DNA of 5,796 nt from contig JBGTOF010000339.1 in assembly GCA_041742695.1 (NCBI GenBank), positions 1 to 5,796 on the forward strand, written 5' to 3'. The stretch comes from Kaiparowitsia sp041742695. GTDB taxonomy: Bacteria; Cyanobacteriota; Cyanobacteriia; Elainellales; Elainellaceae. The notes below the pieces were generated by a model, which searched no databases, had not been told where the DNA came from, and worked only from the letters and a program-made list of their open reading frames with translations. This document shows positions 1 to 4,935 of the stretch, piece after piece; position 1 is the first letter of the stretch, and each line of letters starts with the position of its first letter. The position numbers were made by a program, and so were the translations under genes.

Positions 1-5
1 ACTCT

Positions 6-10
6 AGGAA
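6..10 (+). promoter_or_regulatory. Probable ribosome binding site of the sigma factor gene
   Basis: AGGAA lies 10 nt before the ATG at 21. This supports ATG 21 over the in-frame ATG at 66, which has only a weak GAGAG upstream. The reading frame stays open to the window edge, so a start further upstream cannot be excluded. Confidence 0.45.
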
Positions 11-20
11 CAAGCTGACT

Positions 21-722
21 ATGGACGCGTCTAGGAAGGTATCAACTGAGAGACAAGCGTTGTCAATGAGCAATTCCATTCCTGCTTCTTGGGCTGCGGC
101 ACAGGCAGAGGCGTCACAGGCGCTGCTGTCGGCAGATCGCCTGTCCAATTACGATTTGATTCTGCGCTGCCAAGAGGGCTTACGTCCCGAAAAACTTGCA
201 TTTTCTGAATTGATCCGACGGTATCAGTCGCATGTGGATCGAGTGCTATATCACCTAGCACCCGACTGGACTGACCGTGCTGATTTGGCTCAGGAGGTAT
301 GGATTCGGGTCTACCGCAATGTGAAGCGGCTGCAAGAGCCAGGGAAATTTCGGGGTTGGCTCAGCCGCATTGCCACCAATCTGTTCTATGACGAGCTGCG
401 GAAGCGGAAGCGGGTGGATCCACCTCTTTCGTTAGATGCACCGCGCAATATGGAAGATGGCGAAATGGATTGGGAAATCGCAGCAGATTGTCCCGGCCCT
501 GCCGATGCACTGACTACGCGAGAGTTCTACGATGAGCTTAAGCAGGCGATCGCCGATCTGCCTGAAGCCTTCCGCACTACGATTGTGCTGCGGGAGATTG
601 AGGGGATGGCGTACGAAGAAATTGCTGAACTCACCGGCGTTTCGCTGGGCACCGTTAAGTCGCGCATTGCCCGTGCTCGACAGCGGCTACAGTCTCAGCT
701 GCAACCCTATTTGGAAGACTAG
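21..722 (+). CDS. sigG: ECF-type RNA polymerase sigma factor, SigG-like
   Basis: This is an alternative sigma factor of the extracytoplasmic-function (sigma-70 group 4) class. It directs RNA polymerase to stress promoters and acts in the cytoplasm. Of 233 residues, the first 45 or so look unstructured. Region 2 spans about 58-131, with the core-binding stretch DLAQEVWIRVYRN (88-100) and the -10-recognition helix FRGWLSRIATNLFYDELRKRKR region (110-131). An acidic linker covers about 138-165. Region 4 spans about 168-224, with the helix-turn-helix YEEIAELTGVSLGTVKSRIARAR at 198-220. There is no region 1 or 3, as expected for ECF factors. The next same-strand gene encodes a membrane anti-sigma-like protein, the arrangement known for cyanobacterial SigG. 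The ECF class is certain; the SigG name rests on sequence style and this neighbour. Start chosen at ATG 21 (AGGAA 10 nt upstream); ATG 66 is the alternative. Confidence 0.9.
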   Translation: MDASRKVSTERQALSMSNSIPASWAAAQAEASQALLSADRLSNYDLILRCQEGLRPEKLAFSELIRRYQSHVDRVLYHLAPDWTDRADLAQEVWIRVYRNVKRLQEPGKFRGWLSRIATNLFYDELRKRKRVDPPLSLDAPRNMEDGEMDWEIAADCPGPADALTTREFYDELKQAIADLPEAFRTTIVLREIEGMAYEEIAELTGVSLGTVKSRIARARQRLQSQLQPYLED

Positions 723-1106
723 TGGACTGCCCTGCGGCCTTATCGTTAGGTGGGCCATCGTCTTCTTGTTCGAGAGTCTCTCTTAAGGGCGATCGCATAG
801 TCCTGCCGCTTTATTTAACATATGTGATTAAGCAGATGTTATCTGACAGCAGTAATGGGATGTGTGGCTTTACCCCGACACCGCGACAAAGCTTCAGCCG
901 TGGCGAGTGACTCCCGTGAAGGGCACATTCAGGCTAAGGGGCATGCACCACAGCTAACGTGCAAGAAATCAGAGGATTCTCAATTTTTCTTGTGGGTACT
1001 GTGGGTTGACCCAACGCTGAGGGTAGAATCAACGTAGTTTGTGTGGACACGCTTCGGTATTTAGTTTGAGTCCAATGTCCTTCGTTTGAGTTCAATCCTG
1101 GTTCTC
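723..1106 (+). other. Gene-free gap between sigma and anti-sigma genes
   Basis: About 385 bp carry no convincing gene. Two short open frames here (722-910 and 855-1037) have atypical composition and no recognisable domain. Visible items are a HIP1 site at 789-796, a small hairpin at 833-845 (CAGAT-gtt-ATCTG), an AT-rich imperfect stem around 964-990, a short inverted repeat TGGGT-TG-ACCCA near 1002-1013, and a 13-bp direct repeat at 1064-1096. There is no strong GC-rich, T-tailed terminator after the sigma gene, so read-through into the anti-sigma gene is possible. A separate promoter or a long 5' leader is equally possible. Confidence 0.5.
1064..1096 (+). repeat. 13-bp direct repeat, 20-bp period, at the anti-sigma gene start
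   Basis: GTTTGAGTCCAAT (1064-1076) and GTTTGAGTTCAAT (1084-1096) match at 12 of 13 bases. They are spaced 20 bp start to start, about two helical turns. The second copy ends 10 bp before ATG 1107 and contains the possible TTG start at 1086. It could be a paired regulator site or a local duplication. Confidence 0.55.
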
Positions 1107-1676
1107 ATGAAGAATTTTAATAGTGATACGGCGATGAATGACGTGAATACCTCCGCACTGTCTGACACTGAGCTTTTGGAATCGAGTCAGCTGAATCCAT
1201 TCCTAGCAGGCTCACAGCGCGATCGCTTCGAGCTGCTCAGCGCCTATATGGATGGCGAGGTGACGGCCTGCGAGCGTCGCCAAGTAGAAGCATGGCTAGA
1301 ATCAGATACCACAGCACAGAAGCTCCATACGCGGCTGATGTCGCTTCGCCATCGCATTAGCTCCTATGCTGTGGCGCAGCCAGAGCCCGCTACTGCTGTG
1401 GCTGCTGAGCAAGTGGTGAACGGTGTGTTTGACCAATTAGAGCGTCGCCCTCGCCGCTGGGCCAAGTGGGGTGGAATGGCGATCGCCGCTACATTTATCG
1501 GCGTTATCTCCACGGTGATGGCACCCGAGGCGCGGATGCCCATGGGCGAGTTTGCAGACGCACCCAGCGAAGGCCTGATGATTGCGTTAGATCAGCCGCT
1601 GATAGACTTCGAGAGCTATGAGAGCACTCCGCCAGCGGCTCCCAATAAGTTATGGGACATCAACACCGTCCGATAG
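1107..1676 (+). CDS. Single-pass membrane anti-sigma factor for the upstream ECF sigma factor
   Basis: A 189-residue protein from ATG 1107 that probably sequesters the upstream sigma factor at a membrane. The N-terminal domain (about residues 40-85) contains FELLSAYMDGEVTACERRQV and a following amphipathic helix, the pattern of cyanobacterial and RseA-like anti-sigma domains (SAYxDGE...ER..VE.WL). A basic stretch RRPRRWAK (about 114-121) precedes one hydrophobic segment, KWGGMAIAATFIGVISTVMA (about 120-139). By the positive-inside rule the N-terminus is cytoplasmic. The roughly 50-residue tail would lie in the periplasm or lumen, where it could sense stress or be cleaved. There is no HxxxCxxC zinc motif, so a thiol redox switch is unlikely. 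It matches in position and type the SigG partners described in Nostoc (SapG) and Synechocystis (ApuG), as I recall them. No start has a clear ribosome binding site; TTG 1086 and ATG 1134 are alternatives. Function is inferred from domain and neighbour. Confidence 0.8.
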   Translation: MKNFNSDTAMNDVNTSALSDTELLESSQLNPFLAGSQRDRFELLSAYMDGEVTACERRQVEAWLESDTTAQKLHTRLMSLRHRISSYAVAQPEPATAVAAEQVVNGVFDQLERRPRRWAKWGGMAIAATFIGVISTVMAPEARMPMGEFADAPSEGLMIALDQPLIDFESYESTPPAAPNKLWDINTVR

Positions 1677-1758
1677 AGCGATAGCGACGAGAATAGGTGG
1701 GTGGCAGTTAGACTACACGCCTTGCAGTAACTCACGCTTGATAGATGAAATAACAGGT

Positions 1759-1791
1759 AAAGGGGCGTTATGTGAAGCACGGCGCCCCTTT
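1759..1791. terminator. Terminator-like hairpin between convergent genes
   Basis: AAAGGGGCG (1759-1767) and CGCCCCTTT (1783-1791) form a perfect 9-bp stem around a 15-nt loop, 82 nt after the anti-sigma stop. Downstream on the plus strand is GGCTTGTTTG, on the minus strand ACCTGTTATTT. Both tails are only moderately T-rich. It could serve both converging transcripts, though for the minus-strand unit the insertion element lies in between. Confidence 0.5.
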
Positions 1792-1797
1792 GGCTTG

Positions 1798-1822
1798 TTT
1801 GATTGAACCCTGATCAGTCAAA
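1798..1822. repeat. Second stem-loop downstream of the terminator-like hairpin
   Basis: TTTGATTGA (1798-1806) pairs with TCAGTCAAA (1814-1822) through nine base pairs, one of them G-T, around a 7-nt loop. It is AT-rich. Together with the preceding hairpin it gives the region two consecutive stems, consistent with a 3' end or RNA-stability structure. Confidence 0.35.
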
Positions 1823-1867
1823 ATCGGGGGATACTCTGCAAGCACTCAGATCTGCCCCTGTGGCGCT

Positions 1868-1906
1868 ACACCTACGGTGTGCAGTTTCACACCCGGTACC
1901 CTACCG
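1868..1906. repeat. Cluster of overlapping small hairpins beside the insertion site
   Basis: Three short stems follow one another: ACACC-tac-GGTGT (1868-1880), GGTGTG-cagttt-CACACC (1876-1893, mutually exclusive with the first) and CGGTA-ccc-TACCG (1894-1906). The last ends directly at the left target-site duplication of the MITE. This may be a remnant of another intergenic repeat; I recognise no RNA family. Confidence 0.3.
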
Positions 1907-1914
1907 CGCTCGAC
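1907..1914. repeat. Left 8-bp target-site duplication of the MITE
   Basis: CGCTCGAC abuts the left terminal inverted repeat exactly and is repeated without mismatch at 2063-2070, abutting the right terminal repeat. Confidence 0.85.
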
Positions 1915-1950
1915 GGCGTTGCTGAATATAAGTATGATTTCCCCCCCCAT

Positions 1951-1970
1951 CTCCCCAATTTTGGGGGGAG
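1951..1970. repeat. C/G-run hairpin inside the MITE
   Basis: CTCCCC (1951-1956) pairs with GGGGAG (1965-1970). The centre CCCCAATTTTGGGG (1953-1966) is itself palindromic and offers an alternative register. It follows a run of eight C at 1941-1948. Confidence 0.5.
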
Positions 1971-1980
1971 ACAGAGTCTC

Positions 1981-2013
1981 AAAGTCCCCCAGAGTTAGGG
2001 AATTTAGGGGGCC
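1981..2013. repeat. Cyanobacterial CCCCCTAAAT-type repeat core within the MITE
   Basis: CCCCC (1986-1990) and GGGGG (2007-2011) bracket AGAGTTAGGGAATTTA. On the minus strand this reads CCCCCTAAATTCCCTAACTC followed by TGGGGGACTTT. That matches a dispersed intergenic repeat seen in many cyanobacterial genomes, from memory rather than a search. It is bracketed by the direct repeat CAGAGTCT at 1972-1979 and 2017-2024. Confidence 0.5.
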
Positions 2014-2062
2014 ATGCAGAGTCTAAAGATTTTGCCGGTTCATTCCTCGATTCAGCAACGCC

Positions 2063-2070
2063 CGCTCGAC
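2063..2070. repeat. Right 8-bp target-site duplication of the MITE
   Basis: The second CGCTCGAC directly follows the right terminal inverted repeat. Its last base is adjacent to the stop codon of the minus-strand cyclotransferase-like gene (2071-2073). Confidence 0.85.
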
Positions 2071-2571
2071 TTAATCAGTCGGCGTTACGTTAACTGGAGT
2101 GTTTGCTGGGGTATTTCCCATGGACTGGATTAGAGTGCTGCTCCAGTCGCCTGACTCGACCCTCTGCCCGCCCAGCTGCTGAATTTGGTGGAGGGTCATG
2201 GTGTAGCCCCAAGCCGTGCCTGCGGGAATGCCATCGAGCGTCTGCAGTGGAAGGTGTTGGCGATCGTACTCATTTTGCTCAGGAGGGCGATCGGGAGAAT
2301 AGCCTTCTAACTCATCTAGATGGACGAGAACGCTGGGGTTTGCAAATTCTAGGACATAGCCCTGCACCGCACTAGCTCCGCTCTCACCCCATCCGCCTCC
2401 ATCCCAGCACAGAGCTGGGTAGCCTGCCGGGAGGTGAAAGAGACTGCCGGGGGCGATCGCCCGCCAGTGGGTCACCACATGGGCCTCGCAATAGTGAGAA
2501 TAGTAAAGGCCGCCCGGTTTGAGGGTGCCATAGACAAACACACGCAACAGCTCCATCACGGGCTCCATCAC
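2071..2571 (-). CDS. Gamma-glutamylcyclotransferase-like (GGCT/AIG2 fold) protein
   Basis: A soluble cytoplasmic protein of up to 166 residues. The N-terminal LRVFVYGTLKPGG (residues 9-21) is the family's substrate-binding YGTLKPG loop. LDELEGY (85-91) carries the conserved acidic residue, probably E89, that acts as general acid/base when gamma-glutamyl or similar amides are cyclised to 5-oxoproline. The mid-region AxxxGxLFHLPAGYPAL (about 38-54) and the late EYDR (101-104) also fit the fold. The last 20 or so residues, rich in T, N and P, look disordered. The natural substrate cannot be told from sequence. The gene overlaps the uvrC stop by 4 bp (GTGA), suggesting translational coupling. GTG 2571 has AGGAG 8 nt upstream; the in-frame ATG 2556 has GGAG 6 nt upstream and is an equally good start (161 aa). 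The stop lies one base beyond the MITE's right target duplication. Confidence 0.85.
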   Translation of the reverse strand: MMEPVMELLRVFVYGTLKPGGLYYSHYCEAHVVTHWRAIAPGSLFHLPAGYPALCWDGGGWGESGASAVQGYVLEFANPSVLVHLDELEGYSPDRPPEQNEYDRQHLPLQTLDGIPAGTAWGYTMTLHQIQQLGGQRVESGDWSSTLIQSMGNTPANTPVNVTPTD

Positions 2572-2574
2572 GGG
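2551..2574. repeat. Perfect 2 x 12-bp tandem duplication over a stop/start junction
   Basis: CTCCATCACGGG occurs twice head to tail (2551-2562 and 2563-2574). On the coding strand each unit is CCCGTGATGGAG. The first unit holds the uvrC stop TGA and the GTG/ATG start of the next gene. The second repeats the start in frame. Being 12 bp, it adds four codons without a frameshift. Confidence 0.9.
2563..2566 (-). promoter_or_regulatory. Shine-Dalgarno created by the duplicated unit
   Basis: GGAG, inside the first copy of the duplication, sits 6 nt before the ATG at 2556 in the second copy. This is a near-ideal initiation site and competes with the upstream AGGAG. Confidence 0.5.
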
Positions 2575-4655
2575 TTAGTCTCCTGCGGCGGCAATTGGGC
2601 TGGCATGCTCTGCGAGAACTGCTCAGTAGGCGTGGCCACCTCTGCCCCTAAACGGGCGGTGTGGATAGGCGTGTCTGTTAAATCGCGCATTCCCTCTTCT
2701 GCCTGCGCCCGGGCATTGGGGTGAAAGTAATCGTAGATAGTTTGCGCTAGCTTAGGGCCAATGCCAGGCACATCGGCAATCTGCATCGCCGAGGCTTCGC
2801 GCACATAGTCAATCGAGCGAAAGTGAGCCAGCAGTTGCTTTTGGCGGTGCAGCCCCAAGCCAGGAATTTCCTCTAGGCGCGATCGCCGCATGCGATCGCT
2901 ACGCTGCTGCCGATGAAAGCTTACGGCAAAGCGATGCGCTTCATCCCGCAATCGCCGCAATAACTGCACACCGGGCTGCTCTTGCTCTGTTTCTAGCGGC
3001 AGCGATTCCCCTGGTAAAAAGATTTCTTCGCGCTGCTTGGCTAGGCTGACTACTTTCACCTCATCCAGAAGATTCATGTCACGCAGCGCTGTCACCACCG
3101 CCGATAGTTGCCCCTTGCCGCCATCGATCATCACCAAGTCAGGAAAGTCTGGATTGCCCAGCCGTTGCAGCGCCGGATCTTGGGCATAGCGCCGAAACCG
3201 CCGCTGAATCACTTCGGCCATGCTGGCAAAGTCATCGGAGTGTCCGGCTCGCACCGTGGCATTTTTAATCTTGTAATGACGGTAGTGCTGTTTGGCGGGC
3301 AGCCCATCCACAAATACGACCTGGGAGGCCACCGCGTCAGATCCTTGAATATGAGAAATGTCGTAGCCCTCAATGCGGTGGGGCAAATCGGGTAGATCCA
3401 AAATTTCTGCTAGGTCGAGCATGGCCTGGTTGTTGCGATCGGCAAAGCGCTGAGTCCGTGCCAGCTCATAGCCTGCGTTGCGCTCCACCATATCAATCAA
3501 GTCTGCTTTAGACTGACGTTGGGGCACTACAATCGAGACTTTGCGCGCCCGCCGTTCGCTGAGGAAGCTGGCCAGCATGTCGCCATCGGGCAGCTCATGC
3601 TGGGTCAAAATCTCAGCCGGAATTTCTACGTTATCGACGGTGAAGTAGTGCTCTTCTAGTACTCGCTGTAAGATTGCACCGGGTGATCCGGACTGAGCGT
3701 CGGCCACAAATCCCAGTCGCCCCACCAGCCGTCCTGCCCGAATCTGGAAAAGCTGGATGCAGGCGTGGTGGTCATCGGCCATGAGGGCGATCGCATCTCG
3801 GGTCACGGTATCATCTGGCAGCGACACCTTTTGATCGGCTCCCAAAGTTTGAATCCCTCGAATTTGATCCCGCAGCCGCGCCGCATACTCAAAATTGAGG
3901 GTTTCCGCAGCCTTCTCCATCTGCTGGCTGAGAATGTCTTCTAATTCTTGTGTGCGCCCCTGAAAGATCATCGCCACCTTATGCAGAATCTTGTGATACT
4001 CTTCTGAGGAAATCAGCTGCTGACAGACGCCCGGGCAGCGCCCCATATCGTAGTTCAGGCAAGGGCGATCGCGAAACACAGGCTGCCGCCGCTGCCGCAG
4101 CGGAAACACCCGCTCAACCAGGTTCAGGGTGCGGCGCAGGTTACCCACATCGACGTAGGGGCCATAGTAGCGATCTTTGGTTTTGCCCAGTCGCCGCTTG
4201 CGGGTGATAAAGATCCGAGGATAGGCTTCGCTCCAAGTAATACAGAGAAAGGGATACTTTTTGTCATCCTTCAGCAGCACGTTGAAGTGCGGCTGGTGAG
4301 TTTTGATCAGATTGGCTTCGAGCGCCAGGGCTTCAGCTTCAGAATCAGTGACGATGAATTCGATCTCGGCCACCTGCATCGCCATCAGCGCAATCCGGGG
4401 ATCACGATAGTGATCTTCGCGAAAGTAAGAGCGGACGCGCGATCGCAAGCTTTTGGACTTGCCAATATAGAGAATGTTATCTTGCCCATCGCGCATAAAG
4501 TAAACCCCCGGCTCTTGGGGGATTTCCTTTAGTCGAGTTTCTAGGCGCTCTGGATCTTTCAGCAGAGTGAGGCGGAGAGAAGAAGTCACAGGCAATTGGT
4601 GATGTGAGCGGTGAACATGTGCCGGGGGGGCGATCGGCAACTGAGTCAATTCCAC
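2568..4655 (-). CDS. uvrC: UvrABC excinuclease subunit C
   Basis: This is the nuclease subunit of nucleotide excision repair, making the 3' and 5' incisions beside damage bound by UvrB. Visible domains of the 695 residues: GIY-YIG nuclease at about 45-125 (PGVYFM, ILYIGKSKSLRSRVRSYF, catalytic-type E113, and N125 in PHFN); a cysteine segment RPCLNYDMGRCPGVC (197-211); a UVR helix pair for UvrB contact at about 236-270; an RNase H-like 5' nuclease with YDISH (D432), DDF (474-476), MIDGGKGQLS (D511) and AHRFAVSFHR (H574); and tandem helix-hairpin-helix motifs IPGLG (597-601) and VPGIG (629-633). A low-complexity tail of about 50 residues follows. Start GTG 4655 is immediately preceded by an in-frame TAA. 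Conserved sequence begins near residue 30, so GTG 4589 is an alternative. Arg189 replaces the first cysteine of the four-cysteine set known from E. coli. Confidence 0.97.
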   Translation of the reverse strand: MELTQLPIAPPAHVHRSHHQLPVTSSLRLTLLKDPERLETRLKEIPQEPGVYFMRDGQDNILYIGKSKSLRSRVRSYFREDHYRDPRIALMAMQVAEIEFIVTDSEAEALALEANLIKTHQPHFNVLLKDDKKYPFLCITWSEAYPRIFITRKRRLGKTKDRYYGPYVDVGNLRRTLNLVERVFPLRQRRQPVFRDRPCLNYDMGRCPGVCQQLISSEEYHKILHKVAMIFQGRTQELEDILSQQMEKAAETLNFEYAARLRDQIRGIQTLGADQKVSLPDDTVTRDAIALMADDHHACIQLFQIRAGRLVGRLGFVADAQSGSPGAILQRVLEEHYFTVDNVEIPAEILTQHELPDGDMLASFLSERRARKVSIVVPQRQSKADLIDMVERNAGYELARTQRFADRNNQAMLDLAEILDLPDLPHRIEGYDISHIQGSDAVASQVVFVDGLPAKQHYRHYKIKNATVRAGHSDDFASMAEVIQRRFRRYAQDPALQRLGNPDFPDLVMIDGGKGQLSAVVTALRDMNLLDEVKVVSLAKQREEIFLPGESLPLETEQEQPGVQLLRRLRDEAHRFAVSFHRQQRSDRMRRSRLEEIPGLGLHRQKQLLAHFRSIDYVREASAMQIADVPGIGPKLAQTIYDYFHPNARAQAEEGMRDLTDTPIHTARLGAEVATPTEQFSQSMPAQLPPQETNP
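2580..2584 (-). promoter_or_regulatory. Shine-Dalgarno within the uvrC 3' end
   Basis: AGGAG lies 8 nt before GTG 2571 and 11 nt before ATG 2568. It is embedded in the last codons of uvrC, as expected for a translationally coupled downstream gene. Confidence 0.55.
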
Positions 4656-4762
4656 TTATCTCAAGTCTATCGCTCTAAAAACCTTCTGTAATCTAGGAAT
4701 CAAGTTAACCAAACATGATAGTATCCCTTTTGCCTGTGGCAGAGCGATGTAGGACGTCAGTT

Positions 4763-4780
4763 AATGAGAATAATGAGAAC
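4763..4780. repeat. Tandem 9-bp AT-rich repeat upstream of pyk
   Basis: AATGAGAAT (4763-4771) is followed directly by AATGAGAAC (4772-4780), matching at 8 of 9 bases. The TGAGAAT unit resembles a Fur-box half-site, but the second half fits the inverted consensus poorly. Whether a regulator binds here is open. Confidence 0.4.
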
Positions 4781-4912
4781 AGTTTGGGGTACTCCCCTGC
4801 TCTTGCGGCGTTACGCATGAAGCTGTTCTTATCAAATAGCCTGATCCCCGCAACGACCCACACCACCTGAAAAACGCTTTATCTTAATTTGTCACCTCTG
4901 GCATTTAGACTT

Positions 4913-4932
4913 TTGGAATGACTATTGGAATG
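4913..4932 (+). repeat. Duplicated TTGGAATG at the pyk start
   Basis: TTGGAATG occurs at 4913-4920 and 4925-4932, offset by 12 bp and in the same frame, so each copy carries an ATG (4918 and 4930). The GGA of the second copy is well placed for ATG 4936. Confidence 0.6.
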
Positions 4933-4935
4933 CTC

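Larger units (their letters stand above)
1915..2062. mobile_element. 148-bp MITE-like non-autonomous insertion element
   Basis: The element begins GGCGTTGCTGAAT (1915-1927) and ends ATTCAGCAACGCC (2050-2062), a perfect 13-bp terminal inverted repeat. With mismatches the repeat extends to about 23 bp (19 of 23 matching, the inner part sharing ATGA). It is flanked by a perfect 8-bp direct duplication. It has no coding capacity, so it would need a transposase supplied from elsewhere. The interior is built of C-runs and G-runs forming stems (1951-1970 and 1986-2011). The end sequence resembles IS5/IS903-type ends as I remember them (GGCTTTGTTGAAT), although IS903 makes 9-bp duplications, so the family is a guess. 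Insertion between two gene ends damaged neither gene. Confidence 0.85.
546..4446. repeat. Dispersed HIP1 octamers (GCGATCGC), ten copies
   Basis: Exact GCGATCGC palindromes begin at 546, 789, 1219, 1479, 2453, 2879, 2892, 3787, 4065 and 4439. Nine fall inside genes and one (789) in the sigma/anti-sigma gap. None lies in the MITE or in the pyk segment. HIP1 over-representation is a hallmark of many cyanobacterial genomes. Two copies in uvrC (2879 and 2892) are only 13 bp apart. Confidence 0.9.
4656..4935. other. Divergent intergenic region between uvrC and pyk
   Basis: This 280-bp region should hold the promoters of both divergent genes. I find no confident -35/-10 pair. Weak -10-like hexamers are TATCTT (4880-4885) toward pyk, and TACTAT on the minus strand (4718-4723) toward uvrC. 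Other items are a tandem 9-bp repeat at 4763-4780, a GGGG-tact-CCCC hairpin at 4786-4797 and TGCG-gcgtta-CGCA at 4804-4817. No small gene or RNA is recognised. Confidence 0.4.

Noticed and set aside
772..782. GAGAGTCTCTC inverted repeat after the sigma gene as a terminator
   Set aside because: The stem is short with almost no loop and no T-run. It cannot form a stable terminator hairpin.
1006..1029. TTGACC...TAGAAT as a promoter for the anti-sigma gene
   Set aside because: The spacer is only 12 bp, too short for a sigma-70-type promoter. Neither hexamer has a partner at 16-18 bp.
722..1037. Two overlapping small plus-strand open frames (722-910, 855-1037) in the sigma/anti-sigma gap
   Set aside because: They have unlike-protein composition, no ribosome binding site and no recognisable motif, and they overlap each other. 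They read as chance frames.
1868..2062. CRISPR array or tRNA-like structure in the hairpin-rich intergenic region
   Set aside because: There are no regularly spaced direct repeats with unique spacers and no cloverleaf or T-loop sequence. The structure is explained by the MITE and small hairpins.
2434..4532. Several plus-strand open frames opposite uvrC and the cyclotransferase gene (for example 2103-2375, 2434-2724, 3108-3395, 4287-4532)
   Set aside because: The minus strand encodes conserved UvrC and GGCT motifs throughout. The opposing frames have no domain or start signal.
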